DNA of 64,000 bases, taken from positions 62,001-126,000 of the forward strand of contig VJWM01000025.1 of assembly GCA_010909165.1 (NCBI GenBank), in the 5' to 3' direction. Origin of the DNA: Anthoceros angustus (taxonomy: Eukaryota; Streptophyta; Anthocerotopsida; Anthocerotales; Anthocerotaceae). Shown here piece after piece: positions 1 through 11,151 of this stretch. The notes under the pieces were generated by a model, which was not told the origin of the DNA, did not search any database, and saw nothing but the letters and a program-made list of their open reading frames with translations. How positions within the stretch are numbered: the stretch's first letter is position 1; every line of letters begins with the position of its first letter. The translations under genes and the position numbers were made by a program.

Positions 1-1013
1 CCAGCGTATGTCTATGTACCTGCGGAGAAGAGGAAGAAGTTAGATAATCGTGCTAAACCCCTGATTTTTGTGGGCTATGTGAAGAAGCTAAGGCATACAA
101 GTTTTATGATCCAGTCACTAAGACAGCCGTGTTTGCAAGGAGTGTTACTTTCTTCGAGCTTACAAGTCCAGCAAGCCATATTTCGATTACGTATCACATA
201 CCCAACCAACATGTTTTAAATGCCCCAGATGACGAGGATCCGTCTGAGTTTCCACAAGATGATTTTTAAGGCAGATGGTATGATCGCTCGCCAGGCCTCC
301 TCGTGCACCTCGCTTATGCCGATCTCCATTCAGCTCCACCAAGACGACACAATAACGGCTGAAATGGCAGAGGATGCTCTAGACCTACCAACAGTTGAAC
401 CTGCTCACGTCCTCGCAGATGACTTACCCCATTTGGGTTCACTTGAACATCAGGAGGCTGAATTTCAACACCCAGATGAGCACTTTCGGTGGTGAAGATA
501 ATGCAAGAGACGTCAGATCAATTCGTTGCAGATGACGATGATGAGCCACTCCCTGTCCCTCCAGTTGAGCCGATATCCTACCCGTGAGAGACTGCCACCT
601 GCCCAGTGGAAGGAGCCTCCTTATCAATCTGTTGATTTCAGGCGTCCTAGGGCCGGTGTATCTCTCAAGCATGATCCACCTGAGCTGTCTTTCCTTAAGC
701 CTGAGCCCAGGACCTATACCGAAGCTACTACTGGCGCTGATAAGGCATACTGGATACCATCCATTAAGGACGAGTATGATTCCCTTATCAAAAATGGTAC
801 CTGGGAACTCTGTCCATTGCCTGCAGACCGCAAAGTTGTTAGCTGCAAATGGATATTCAAGCACAAACTTAATGAAAAAGGGGAAATCGCCAGGTACAAG
901 TCTCGTCTCGTTGCCAGGGGTTTCACCCAAGTTCCTGGTGTCGATTATACAGACACTTTCAGTCCTGTCGTTAAAACCCAATCTGTCAGGATGATTCTCG
1001 CTCTTGCAGCAGC
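1..1013 (+). pseudogene. Ty1/copia pol, 5' part: post-integrase region and start of reverse transcriptase
   Basis: The first 170 bases encode, in two frames, the conserved copia linker that follows the integrase core (KLDNRAKPLIFVGY, then YDPVTKTAVFARSVTFFE), so at least one frameshift lies near base 88. From about 730 one open frame carries the N-terminal copia RT block: NGTWELCPLP, CKWIFKHKLNEKG, RYKSRLVARGF, YTDTFSPVVK. The frame runs to base 1013, where a CACTA transposon interrupts it; the apparent C-terminal tail after that point is transposon sequence. The same RT resumes in frame at 7595. Gag, the integrase core and the 5' LTR lie outside the window. Copia RT copies element RNA into DNA in cytoplasmic particles. 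The family call is secure; activity is not expected because of the frameshift and the insertion. Confidence 0.9.
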
Positions 1014-1027
1014 CACTACTAGGAAAA
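1014..1027 (+). repeat. CACTA left terminal inverted repeat
   Basis: Fourteen bases, CACTACTAGGAAAA, pair perfectly with 7578-7591. The next bases differ between the two ends, so the perfect TIR is 14 bp. Confidence 0.95.
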
Positions 1028-1700
1028 GGATACTTTTACAACGGAAATTACAACGGGCATTACAACGCCTTTACTAAGTCTGTAGTAAAAACCCCCGTAG
1101 TAAACACACCTTAGTAATATCCATAGTAAAAGTATATACGCATACGAGGGCTATATTATGTATTGAATACGGTATTGTCCAACCCATACGGTATTGTCCA
1201 ACCCATACGGTGTATGGCTTGGATGGTCCGTACACTGGTTAAACTTTACAACGGAACCCCTTTACAGCGGACATTACTACGGTACACTTACAACGCATTT
1301 TACAACTTCAATAACCATGGTTAATATACTAGAGTTAAGTACTGTTGACCGCAGTTTATTAACTGGGGTTAAGTAACTGGATTCCGATTACCACAAACTA
1401 GTTGGCGTTAGTTAACCATGATTAACCTAACTGAATGGCCGTTGTAATCGTGCGTAACTTTCGCACGAGCCCTGTTGTAATAAGTATGTACCTTTACAAC
1501 GGACCTTGTTGTAAATGGACCCTGGTGTACAGGGTTCGTTTAAAAGTAGCTTTTCATTTACAACGAAACCCGTTGTAAAAGGCTCTCGTTGTAAAGTTTC
1601 GGGAGTAGAGATAGGGGTCCGTTGTAAACTGAATGCGTTGCAATGAAGCAAGTTTGTTGTAAAATCTACAGAGGTCTGTTGTAAAAAACTCCACTACCGC
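1028..1700. repeat. CACTA left subterminal repeat region
   Basis: Short motifs of the form TTACAACGG, its reverse complement CCGTTGTAAA and the variant CCGTAGTAAA recur many times in both orientations. In well-studied CACTA elements such subterminal motifs are the binding sites of the element's DNA-binding protein; that role here is inferred from position and density. No coding content is recognised. Confidence 0.85.
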
Positions 1701-1911
1701 TATCTTGGCAAAGCCTACTACACCATGCATCCTACAATCGGTAGTAGATTAGTTTGTCAAGCGGCCTCCATTTGACAAAGAATCGCCAACCCTCTTTCAC
1801 AAACATACAACTGCATGAACAAAGCCCACATAACGAGATGAACTTCAACAATTACGGTTGAAGATTACATGAAATTACAGTGGAAGTGCAAGCTCTATTG
1901 TCTGACCTGAA

Positions 1912-2492
1912 CTATGGTGAGGCTTTCTTAGCCTTTTTCGCAACTGTCCGGGGAAGAAGATGTTCCACCATGAAACCTTCATCCCGGACCCTCTTCTTCA
2001 GAATTGCCTCCATTACCTGTTCATCACACTCTGCACTCTCATATCCTGCTTCATGCAATAGATTCCAGACATTCACAGCCTTATCGACTTTCCCTTCAGA
2101 ATCCACTTGAGGACCCAAGGATGGAATTGTGGTTTTAGTCTCCTTCCAATGCGCTCTCAGCTTGTTCAACCAATTTCCATGCCTAGATCCCACAGCCTTG
2201 ATCTCCTCTAAAGTTGCTTGCCTATCAAACTTGGCTCGAACTGTCCATGAATTGCTTTTGACCTCCAACCCAAAGCAAGAATATGGCTTACCAATGACGT
2301 TTTCCTCCGACCGCAGCAATCTTTTGTTGATGGGTGCAACAACACCATCCGACTTATCTTTCTCTGTTTCAAGAGAACATCCCAATGCTCCTTCTTCAAG
2401 CTCTTGGGCACATACTTATCGCACCCTTTCTTCCCATGTAAGAAGTGCCTAGCCTCCTTTCTCAAGTTATTCTTCCAATGCCTCGGTGCCAC
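1912..2492 (-). pseudogene. Unrecognised CACTA-internal ORF, split by a frameshift
   Basis: Two overlapping minus-strand frames read as one basic protein. The upstream part (from 2492) contains WKNNLRKEARHFLHGKKGC and VPKSLKKEHWDVLL; the downstream part (to 1912) contains LLRSEENVIGKP, SWTVRAKFDRQATLEEI, NWLNKLRAHWKET and ends KKAKKASP. A one- or two-base shift near 2370 separates them. The spacing of basic and tryptophan residues is loosely like plant transposase-associated domains found in CACTA elements, but I cannot assign a family. It lies inside the CACTA element, so an element-encoded accessory protein is the simplest reading. Confidence 0.45.
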
Positions 2493-2924
2493 TAATCGAG
2501 CTACAATACAATGAAAGCTCCATGGGCTGAAATTGTTTGGCGTAAGGTGCTTTCAATAAAGCACTTCAAGATCGAGTGTGCCCAAAAATCGAGGCGATGG
2601 GTTGCACATGTGCGGATTGTGTAGTGCACCCTATCCTTCGTGGAAACCACGGCGAGTCACGTAGTATGTAACGCACATTCAAAACACATAGACAATTGTG
2701 ATTTAGAACATTACATGCAACATAACCTCATGATCGAAATCCAGGCCTCAACCCAAAATTAAATGACCATGGAGTTACAAGCCTACTTTTGCGTGAGTAA
2801 CGTGTCAAGTATGCCCGACATGTTCGAACTTCAGCTCAATTATCAGTTCGACGAATCAGCCGATACGCAGCAGTTCGGCCCTGTAATCGTGCCTGAAACC
2901 AACTGTAATCGGCGAATCAGCGCA
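2493..2924. other. CACTA interior without recognised gene
   Basis: No conserved motif or long frame was recognised on either strand. The short plus-strand ORF starting at 2763 has no repeat support or recognisable motif. Confidence 0.5.
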
Positions 2925-3421
2925 TCAGAAGCAACCATGCATGGATCCTCCCCTCGCAAAGCAACCATGCTCCCTACCCATTTTCCTCATGTGAATACTT
3001 ACCGCTTTCATGCATATGAGACAGAACCTCATGCCGGATGTCGAAATTCCTCTTCCGTTTTGGTGCACGCCGCTTGTTGCCCTCAAGTCAACGTCCATAC
3101 ATGTCATAGGGATTTCGCCATGTACCCAAAGATGAGCATCCCTGATGCTCATGATGGGGTTGACAATTTTGTGTGGCGACCCGATTGTATTGTTCGCATC
3201 ATCCGCATAAATCGGCAAGGGTGTCCTAGAAGCAAATGAATCCACTTCGGATCACAGCCTTCCCATTTTCCCGCCTCGGCATCTTCCAAAATATCAGCTA
3301 TCTCACAATCCTGGAGGCTATCACAAACCACCACGTCGAATCGTGCCACTCCTTCATCTTGTCGTGAGCTCACCTTGAAATTCGGATTCGTTAGAATTGG
3401 CCGTGTATTCGGCTTGCGCAC
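2925..3421 (-). pseudogene. Unrecognised CACTA-internal ORF fragments
   Basis: Two minus-strand frames overlap around 3149-3245 and probably derive from one coding region broken by a frameshift: an acidic stretch (DSLQDCEIADILEDAEAGKW) leads into a second piece with PIYADDANNTIGSPHKIV and DAHLWVHGEIPM. I recognise no domain. The alternative is a captured host exon, which is common in CACTA elements. Confidence 0.35.
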
Positions 3422-3479
3422 CTTCCGCAGGCTAGTTGTTGGTCCCTTTCAGGCAATGGTGTCGGTCACGAATCACACC

Positions 3480-5640
3480 CTACCCGGCCGAGTGAACTCC
3501 GCCAACCTCCTCTTCGCCGGCCTTCTCAACGGCCTCAACGGCATCCTTGGTTAAGGTCGCCTCTTCGTCCTTCCTTGCCTCGAGGTCGGCGGCACTTGCG
3601 GGCGGGGATTCCGGGCCTCGGCATGGCATACACCCATGTCGGCATGTGGGCCTTCCCACTCTTGGACAATCCAAGCGGATGTCCGAGGTCACCACTTGCC
3701 GTGCAAACCCCTCATGGCACATTTCCCATAGTGTGAGGCCCGTTTTGTGTTGGAAGGACATCTTCATCGAGGTAAGGCGCGACCGGACCTTGTGGAACTT
3801 GTCCTCCTCATCTTCGCTGCCCTCTTGGACCTCGACTCGAACATGGGTGAAGCCAAAACCCGTCAACCCCAATGCCTCAGGCCGCATTTACCGATCTGAC
3901 AGCCCTTGAGACTCTTGGTTAAACTCCCTCCATCGTGCTTGATCCTACTCTCCGACCTCGCGTTGGCCTCCCCCCATCCCCACTGAACTTGGTAGCCGCT
4001 TGCCTTGCCATTTGTCACCCTTAACTCGGCCACCGCGCTTAGCTCATCCACGATCACCCCCCTTGCTACCTCTTGTCTGCTGATGTCTTCCAACTGTACA
4101 TGTTCGCTCATCCTCGTCACCATTGGCGTCTTCTTCCTGTGCCTGCGTCCTCAACTTCTTCACCTGCACCCACTTACCTTTTAGGTGTTGAGGCGCCGGC
4201 CCTAAGATCGCAAAGATGCGCCAAGTTCTTGTTTTTCACAACCATTTGGGTCCGGCGTCGCAGTTCCTTCCAGGTGGCCTCAACGGCCGCATCCCCAGAA
4301 GGCCGCTGCTAATCGCCTCGATGTCCGCCTCGGCATGACATTCTATCTTCCGGCTTTTGGCATCTGCACCCATTCTGGTTGTGAAAAAGAGCTCAGAAAC
4401 TAGAGAAAACAACAACACAAACACATGAATGAAAAGCCCACGGAGAAAGAACAACGCCCTCATCGACATACCTTGACCCTAAACTTGCCTTTACCACACT
4501 TGTCCGTCTTCTTCTACATGCTTTGCGCTCCTCGAGCGGGATGGACGTGGTATATCCACGACCACAAGAGAGCGCGGACCGCGTTCATAGATGTCTCGGT
4601 ACTCTCTCCCTTCGTCAGTGCACGGCAAAAGCAGAGATGACGTGCGGGGCCCTTTCGGTGCTTTTCGACATCTTCATCGAGGTAAGGCGTATGGACCTTG
4701 TGGAACTTGTCCTCCTCATCTTCGTCGTCGCCCTCTTGGACCTCGACTCTCCACAGACATGGTGAAGCCAAAACCCGTCAACCCCAATGCCTCGGCGGCA
4801 TTTGGTGATCTGATTCTGAGCCCTTGAGACTCTTGGTTAAACTCCCTCCATCGTGCTTGATCCTACTCTCCGACCTCGCGTTGGCCTCCCAAGCCATCTG
4901 CGCGGACTGAACTTGGTAGCCGCTTGCCTTGCCATTTGTCACCCTTAACTCGGCCACCGCGCTTAGCTCGTCACGATCACCCCTTGCTACCTCTTGCTGC
5001 TGATGTCTTCCAACTGACATGTTCGCTCATCCTCGTCACCATTGGCGTCTTCTTCACGTACGTCCTCAACTTCTTCTGCACCCACTTACCTTTTAGGTGT
5101 TGAGGCGGCCCTAAGATCGGCGGCATCGCCAAGTTCTTGTTTTTCACAACCATTTGGGTCCGGCGTCGCAGTTCCTTCCGGTGTGGCCTCGGTGCATCCC
5201 GGTAGCGAAGGCCCGTTGCCAATCGCCTTGTCTCGATGTCCGCCTCGGCATGACATTCTATCTTCGGCAGGCATCGCACCCATTCTTTGGTTGTGAAAAG
5301 CAGAGCTCTGTAGCGGCGAGAAAACAACAACACAAACACATGAATGAAAAGCCCACGGAGAAAGAACAACGCCCTCATCGACATACCTTGACCCTAAACT
5401 TGCCTTTACCACACTTGTCCGTCTTCTTCTACTGCTGTTTGCGCTCCTCGAGCTGCGGGATGGACGTGGTATATCCACGACCACAAGAGAGGCGGTGTGC
5501 GGACGCGTTCATAGATGTCTCGGTACTCTCTCCCCAGTCACGATTTGCAAAAACAGAGATGACGTGCGGGGCCCTTTCTGGTGCTTTTCGACATCTTCGC
5601 GAAGACATGTATTTCCCGCGCATTCTCTCGAAGAAGAACA
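3480..5640 (-). pseudogene. Captured or element-specific exon-like block, tandemly duplicated
   Basis: Minus-strand coding-like pieces occur twice. Each copy has a highly charged stretch (RVEVQEG followed by DEEDKFHKV), a VTRMSEHV segment, a stretch VAELRVTNGKASGYQVQ, and a hydrophobic LFFLRGLFIHVFVLLFS segment that could be a membrane span or merely intron sequence. The frames are broken by indels that differ between copies. No family is recognised. The repeated exon-like spacing suggests a captured host gene fragment rather than transposase. This is inference. Confidence 0.35.
3762..5590. repeat. Tandem duplication of about 0.91 kb inside the CACTA element
   Basis: The segment starting TCTTCATCGAGGTAAGGCG near 3762 recurs near 4671 and stays alignable to about 5590, so two direct copies lie head to tail (about 3762-4670 and 4671-5590). 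The copies differ by scattered short indels. Confidence 0.8.
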
Positions 5641-5779
5641 CTTCTCCTCCGATGTCTCGTGTGAGCGGGCTATTTTTCAGAGGTTAATTTCTGTCTGCAT
5701 TATTCACCGCATTTATAGCCCGCACATTGAGCTTCGGTATTTGAATGTTTAACCTAACTGTAGTTACCAGGGCCAGCAG

Positions 5780-6120
5780 GTTTCGAAACCCAAGGATAAG
5801 TTGAAACGCTATGCTTGTGGGTTTTCCCATGTCCTTGGGTTTTGGGGTTTGATTTATAATATTGGCCATGATTTCATTTCAGGGGTTCGTGACCACTGGG
5901 CTATAAATGCTGGAAATGGGTTTCCCCATTGTCCTTGGGTTTTGGTAGCAGGTTAAACTCCAATGATTTGAGTAGTCCTTGGGTTTTGGAAAAATGGTTT
6001 AGTGTTAACACTTTGGGTTTAGGGAACATGGTTTACGGTTCCTTGGGTTCCGGGGACATGAGTTAGCTTTTCTCTAGTTTCCGGACCATGGTTTAGGGTT
6101 CCTTGGGTCTTGGGAACAGG
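5780..6120 (+). repeat. Degenerate CCTTGGGTTTT short-repeat tract
   Basis: CCTTGGGTTTTGG and close variants (CCTTGGGTTCC, CCTTGGGTCTT, TTGGGTTTAGGG) recur irregularly about every 40-60 bases. It resembles a decayed minisatellite. It is not a telomeric array: TTTAGGG does not run in tandem. Confidence 0.6.
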
Positions 6121-6489
6121 GTACAGTCAAATACATATCATCTCGGTCAAATACATATCCTCTTGGTCATAAACTTTGACAGGGTACTTGGCCATGACCA
6201 CTGAAGTTGATGTTGAGTTTTTCTGACTAGTCATTTTCGGAACTTGGCTTCCAGACCATGTACTGCGGCATGCCGCCGAATGTACTCGAGGGTCCAAGAC
6301 ACCTGGCGGCCTCTCATTTGCCTTAGTCGGCAACAAAAGGGTGCATTGCCTTCAAGCCACTTCACTGCTCGTGAGTTCATTCAGCCCTGAGATCGTGGTC
6401 CGCCGCCGCGATTGAGGTGCGCAGCCATGAGTTTTCCGGTTGGTTGTGCCGATTTGTAGTGTTGTAGAGGTAGTGTTATAGATCTCGCG

Positions 6490-7079
6490 CTTTGGGGAAA
6501 GTTGCATCGAGAACTCGCTTTACTTGTTGCGGTGCGCTGCTTATGCGGCCTCAATTCTCATTTCGATCGATTGGGTTCCACGGTTTTTGTTGCCGCCTTG
6601 CACCGTGGAAGGCAGAAGCGAGCCATGGCTTTCAACACCGGTCATGGGATCGCAATTTTGAGGACGACGAAAGAGCTCGCTCTTATCGACAAGCCGGCTC
6701 CCTTTCTCACCAATATCGTGGCGTCGATGCGTGCACAAGCACGTTGACAAGCTAGGCGTGTGCAGGGAGGTGCGAGGTTTGCCAATCGGAGATGTAAATG
6801 GAATGGTGCCTGAAGCTGAGGATTTTCACGGCTACCACCTCCTTGTGGCCGAATTGGAGAAGGTGGTTGGCATTGAGAACACCGGAATTGAGCGTGTGGT
6901 GGGTGAGGAGAGGATGCACGCCGCAGACGGGACTGGCGCCCGCATCCGCCAGATTCTGAGTGAGATCGTCGCCATCCGTTTTGTTGTGCTAAACGGTGTT
7001 GATGTTGTGTTTGTTTTGGTGACCGACCCATAGTTTTTGGGTGAGCACGTCTCTCAATAAAGCGCGGCCACCTTTTCAT
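6490..7079 (+). other. ORF-containing stretch of unknown function near the CACTA right end
   Basis: Overlapping ORFs occur on both strands. The plus-strand frame 6731-7033 (100 aa) has a regular composition with VAELEKVVGIENTGIERVVG and RIRQILSEIVAIRFVVLNGVDVV. An antisense frame (6642-7079) is low-complexity, rich in Arg, Gln and Pro. I recognise neither; at most one is real. The plus frame looks more protein-like. Confidence 0.3.
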
Positions 7080-7129
7080 TCGAGTTCCTGAACCCTTCCC
7101 TCAAACCCTATACCATATGTACATGAATG

Positions 7130-7577
7130 CTCACATACCCTTGATCCTCATTGTAAACTGGCGTGTTGTTGTAAGGTATGTATGTCTGCGTTGTAAAAGC
7201 CCCGTTGTAAAACTTGACAATGCGTTGTAAACCACTTCCCATTGTAAGTAGACCATGGGCCGTTGTAAAAGAAAATCGTTGTGAACAGACGTGATGGTGT
7301 TTACTACGTGCGTTGTTGTAAACAGCACATTCATTGTTGTAAAGTCATTGATCGGATCTATCGTGTTGCAACCAAGAGCCCTCGTAGTAAAGTAGCTTCG
7401 TTATGCCACGTCATCGAATAGCCATGGCTAAATACACCCGTAGTAAAACACTAGAGCCCCGTAGTAACACGAATGGCTATACAAGAAAATAATCCATAAA
7501 CCATGAAGCCCCGTTGTAAATCGACTTGAGCCTGAAATCTCCCCTGTTCTAAAAAACAGCCTATAGTAAAAGGCCCG
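7130..7577. repeat. CACTA right subterminal repeat region
   Basis: The same CGTTGTAAA and CGTAGTAAA motifs seen at the left end cluster again here, mostly in one orientation, up to the right TIR. ORFs across this stretch are products of the repeats. Confidence 0.85.
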
Positions 7578-7591
7578 TTTTCCTAGTAGTG
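7578..7591 (-). repeat. CACTA right terminal inverted repeat
   Basis: TTTTCCTAGTAGTG is the reverse complement of the left end and is followed directly by the AGC target duplication at 7592-7594. Confidence 0.95.
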
Positions 7592-8790
7592 AGCCAATGC
7601 ATGGGATCTACAGCAGATGGATGTCTGTACTGCATTTTTATATGGCGAGCTTGAAGAGGATATTTATATGCAACAGCATGAGGGGTTTGTGGATCCTGAG
7701 CATCCTACCTGGGTCTGTCGTTTGAAGAAGACCATTTACGGGCTTAAACAGTCTGCCCGTGAATGGTACAAGACCATAGATCGATTACCTTAAATCTATC
7801 GGTTTTGTGCGTGAACTCGTGATGCCAGCGTGTATGTGTACTCCAGCGGGTCATCTTGTGATCTTGGCTCTTTACGTTGATAGCGCCATCACGGCTTCGC
7901 AATCGGAGTTACTTGCATGGGTTAAGGGCATGTTACACGGAAATTCGACATGAAGGACATTGGTCCTCTCACCTTTGTGCAGGTTCAATTGTTTCGCAAC
8001 ACGGAGGACGAGACTCTTATACTTCACGAGTAAATATATCGCGAGACCCTCCATCGCTTTCACTTGGATTCTTGAGCACATGTCTACTCTGTGTTCACGG
8101 TCTCAAGCTCTCTGTGATGATTGTCCTCAAGATCGGTGGCCGAGCTATGTCTCGTTCCTTATCGCCATCCTGTCGGTTGTTTGAACTATATTAGTTCTTT
8201 GGACTCGACGACATCGATCTTTGTCAACGGTTTCAGTTTCTTGATAATCCAGCCGGGCCCATTGGCGTATCAGCGTATTTTGCGCTATCTCAAAGGCACA
8301 ATGAATCACGGCTTATGCTTGAGGCGGGCGCATCACCTATTCTACGTGGTTATGCCGTCTGGAGTTGGGCCACCAATCGATGCGAACATATCGACCTATT
8401 GCTTCCTTCTCTCACATGCTGCTGTTCATTGGAGCTCTAAGAAGCAAGCATCTGTCTCTACATCCTCCACGAGGCCGGTATAAAGCCTTAAGAAGGCGCC
8501 AAAGCCATTTGGGAGGCGTGCTTTATGAAAGGGCTTGGGTTTCATGACAAAAGCCAACCCTCATTCCTTTAATGTTTCCACAATCAACATGACTAATCCC
8601 GTTTCCATGCGAGCTAAGCACATAGAGGTGCGGCACCATTTTATTCGCCATCAAGTTGAGCGAAGATGGTCCGACTTCAATATGTTCCCACGGTCTCAAC
8701 AACAGACTTTGACCAAGTACCACCGGCCACCAAGAACATTATCAACTACCGGAAGCCATGGGCGTGGAGCCCTGCCCTGCCCCTTAATAT
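7592..8790 (+). pseudogene. Copia RT (continued) and RNase H, tandem unit A, heavily decayed
   Basis: Immediately right of the CACTA element the RT resumes: WDLQQMDVCTAFLYGELEED, YMQQHEGFVDPEHP, CRLKKTIYGLKQSAREWY. A stop and frameshifts follow near 7790. The catalytic YVDD box reads YVDS at about 7876. The RNase H part (8240-8760) matches the better copy at 10390-11151 but is broken into short frames by many small deletions. This copy cannot make active polymerase. Confidence 0.9.
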
Positions 8791-9169
8791 TTACAAATGA
8801 GCTACAGCAGATGCGGATGAAGCACCACAGTCCCATCCTAATCGCATGCTGGAGCTCAATGGTGACAGAGGTCACTTATCCTTAGGGCGGCGGCAGCGTT
8901 TCCTCATTGCTCAGCGCTTCTTCTTGATTCGAGATGGCGTGCTTGGAATCTCCGTAATAAGCGCGATCCAGGCGACTCCCATCCCGCAGCCGCCATCGTT
9001 GGTCGATTGTGAAATCGCCTCTGCTCACGGTGCGATTGGCGCACGCCTGCCTCCTTTGTCTTCTCGCCGCTCCCTCACGTCGATGCGGGAGAAACACCGC
9101 GACGGGAGCACAACGCGACACTGGTGATGGACCCCGCCTGGTTTTCTACGGCCGCTGCTAACGAGGCGC

Positions 9170-9362
9170 TGTTAAAGTCAGACACATGACCCTACGTTAG
9201 GGTTATGTATGTAATAAAGCATACCTAGTTGCCTAGTAGGTTATAGTGAAGAGACATGACTCTTGGATATTACGTATTAAACACCACGTTGTTCTTCAAT
9301 TGATTATCTTTGCTTTTGGCAGTGTGTTCATGTCTTAGCACACATGCCCATGTAATTTAACA
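9170..9362 (+). repeat. Copia 3' LTR, unit A (degenerate)
   Basis: The sequence aligns with the better copy at 11574-11783: it begins TGTTA, contains CATGACCCTACGTTAGGG and TGTATGTAATAAA, and ends TAACA. It has lost several short stretches, and its polypurine tract is no longer clear. Confidence 0.75.
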
Positions 9363-9523
9363 ACAGACGTACCACTCCATGTCATGAACCGTCACAGGTG
9401 GTACAGCTCTCATGACAAGGTGCCATGTGCAAGGGTGATTATGGTGAAACCATACTCACAACCACGATTAAGATAAGCCGTGTCACTCGGTTAAAACAAG
9501 CAACATGCCGCCAAAGGAGGCGG

Positions 9524-10164
9524 TCACGGTGTCCTGACGATGCACTCGTAATTCCCATAAACCACGATAGAACCTTCGAAACATGCTATCGCGAATTGAG
9601 GCTCAGAAGGTCGCTCATGTTCCGTGTGGCCCATGGCCAACAAGGCGGCCACTCGCCTGTCTTCGGGATCAAAATACTCGTCTACTTGTGCCTTTCCCAG
9701 CCGCTGCTTCTCTTTAGCTCGATGTCGAGCCATCAATTCCTCTTCTTCATCAATGTCGAGCTCCGTCTTGACCCTGGCAAGACCTGGTCCATTCAATCCA
9801 TTCACATAGTATTGTTTCTCAACACACTGGGCACGCAAGAAATCACCAACATTGTTATTCAGCAAGTACCAGCATTCTGAGGTGGGTTCATCCCATTCCG
9901 AATCCACCCATAGACATGTAACAAATCGATAGAAGGCTGGGTATCAATGGCATATCGCGCCTTCTCGATGCAAGTGATCGAGCCACACCTTGAGGCTGCG
10001 TAAATCGGCGGGTTTCTCTTGTTGCTTGTAAACCAAAAATCCTTCACGAGGCCAATGGTCAAGACACGATGCATGAATAGGTGATGCTCCGCCAAACGCC
10101 CCTTCACAAGAATCGGTCGGCAAATGTTCACTGCTCATGCCTACCGCAAGCTCAAACAAATCCT
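9524..10164 (-). pseudogene. Unknown ORF, tandem copy A (C-terminal part)
   Basis: This is the shorter, more damaged copy of the minus-strand ORF at 11960-12880. It shares ADLRSLKVWL, WDEPTSECWYLLNNN, QYYVNGLNGPGLARVKTELD, the acidic DIDEEEEL run and AQVDEYFDPEDRRVAALLAM. It is cut at its N-terminal side by the duplication junction at 10164. No family is recognised. Confidence 0.55.
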
Positions 10165-11151
10165 TGTGATCTTGGCTCTTTACGTTGATGACGCCATCCG
10201 GCTTCCAACAATCGGAGTTACTTGCATGGGTTAAGGGCATGTTACACCGAATTCGACATGAAGGACATTGGTCCTCTCACCTTTGTGCTTGAGTTCAATT
10301 GTTTCGCAACTTTGGAGGACGAGACTCTTATGCTTCACGAGTAAATATATCGCGAGACCCTCCATCGCTTTCACTTGGATTCTTGAGCTGTGTCTACTGG
10401 TGTTCCTGGTCTCAAGCTCTCTGCTGATGATTGTCCTCAAGATGCGGCTGAGCGCCAGGCTATGTCTCAGTTCCCTTATCGCCATGCTGTCGGTTGTTTG
10501 AACTATATTAGTTGCTGGACTCGACCTGACATCCAGTATGCTGTCAGCTCGGTTTCACAGTTTCTTGATAATCCTGGCCAGGCCCATTGGAGCGCTGTCA
10601 AGCGTATTTTGCGCTATCTCAAAGGCACAATGAATCACGGCTTATGCTTCAGGGGGCGAGACGCATCACCTATTCTCTGTGGTTATGCCGATGCCGATTG
10701 GGCCACCAATCCTGATGCCAGACGAAGCATATCAGCCTATTGCTTCCTTCTCTCACATGCTGCTGTTCATTGGAGCTCTAAGAAGCAAGCATCTGTATCT
10801 CTGTCCTCCACCGAGGCCGAGTATAAAGCCTTAACCGAAGCTGCCAAAGAAGCCATTTGGGAGCGTGCTTTTATGAAAGGGCTTGGGTTTCCGCAGCAAA
10901 AGCCAACCCTCATTCACTGTGATAATGTTTCCACAATCAACATGACAGCTAATCCCCGTTTCCATGCCCGAGCTAAGCACATAGAGGTGCAGCACCATTT
11001 TATTCGCCATCAAGTTGAGCAGAAGATGGTCCGACTTCAATATGTTCCCACAGATCTCAACACAGCAGACTTGCTGACCAAGTACCTGCCAGCCAGTAAA
11101 CATTATCAACTACTGGAAGCCATGGGCGTGGAGCCCTGCCCTGCCCCTTAA
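10165..11151 (+). pseudogene. Copia RT palm and RNase H, tandem unit B (3' end of pol)
   Basis: Unit B restarts inside the RT palm with LYVDDA at about 10180, so the catalytic Asp pair is intact here, unlike unit A. Two frameshifts lie between 10200 and 10460; from about 10450 one frame is open to the natural stop at 11151. This unit never had its own RT N-terminus, because it arose by duplication of the 3' half. Confidence 0.9.
10390..11151 (+). CDS. Copia RNase H-containing C-terminal pol segment, open frame
   Basis: The frame encodes 253 aa. Residues 20-75 are the copia connection region (CLNYISCWTRPDIQYAVSSV, RILRYLKGTMNHGL). RNase H follows: YADADWA (first catalytic Asp), SISAYCFLL, VHWSSKKQASVSLSSTEAEY (catalytic Glu), IHCDN (catalytic Asp), then HIEVQHHFIRHQV and the terminal DLLTKYLP block typical of copia. 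RNase H removes the RNA strand during reverse transcription. The first 20 or so residues up to the conserved block are doubtful. The stop is followed by about 420 bp, then a polypurine tract and the LTR. Confidence 0.9.
   Translation: MSTGVPGLKLSADDCPQDAAERQAMSQFPYRHAVGCLNYISCWTRPDIQYAVSSVSQFLDNPGQAHWSAVKRILRYLKGTMNHGLCFRGRDASPILCGYADADWATNPDARRSISAYCFLLSHAAVHWSSKKQASVSLSSTEAEYKALTEAAKEAIWERAFMKGLGFPQQKPTLIHCDNVSTINMTANPRFHARAKHIEVQHHFIRHQVEQKMVRLQYVPTDLNTADLLTKYLPASKHYQLLEAMGVEPCPAP

Larger units (their letters stand above)
1014..7591. mobile_element. CACTA (En/Spm-type) DNA transposon nested in copia RT
   Basis: The element starts with CACTACTAGGAAAA (1014-1027) and ends with the exact inverted copy (7578-7591). 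The trinucleotide AGC directly flanks both ends (1011-1013 and 7592-7594), which is the 3-bp target duplication expected of CACTA elements. Removing the element and one AGC rejoins the copia RT in frame. Both ends carry dense subterminal motifs of the CCGTTGTAAA type. I found no TNP2-type DDE transposase; the interior holds broken ORFs and a 0.9-kb tandem duplication, so this copy is probably non-autonomous or decayed. Because it sits inside copia, it is younger than that insertion. Confidence 0.95.

Noticed and set aside
439-981. 180-aa minus-strand ORF at the left end
   Set aside because: It is antisense to the copia RT, whose conserved blocks are on the plus strand.
5780-6120. Possible interstitial telomere repeat
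   Set aside because: The unit is CCTTGGGTTTT-like and irregular; TTTAGGG is not in tandem.
8882-9127. Overlapping Arg-rich ORFs between copia RNase H and its LTR
   Set aside because: The equivalent region in unit B (11198-11566) does not keep either frame; it is untranslated 3' sequence of the element.
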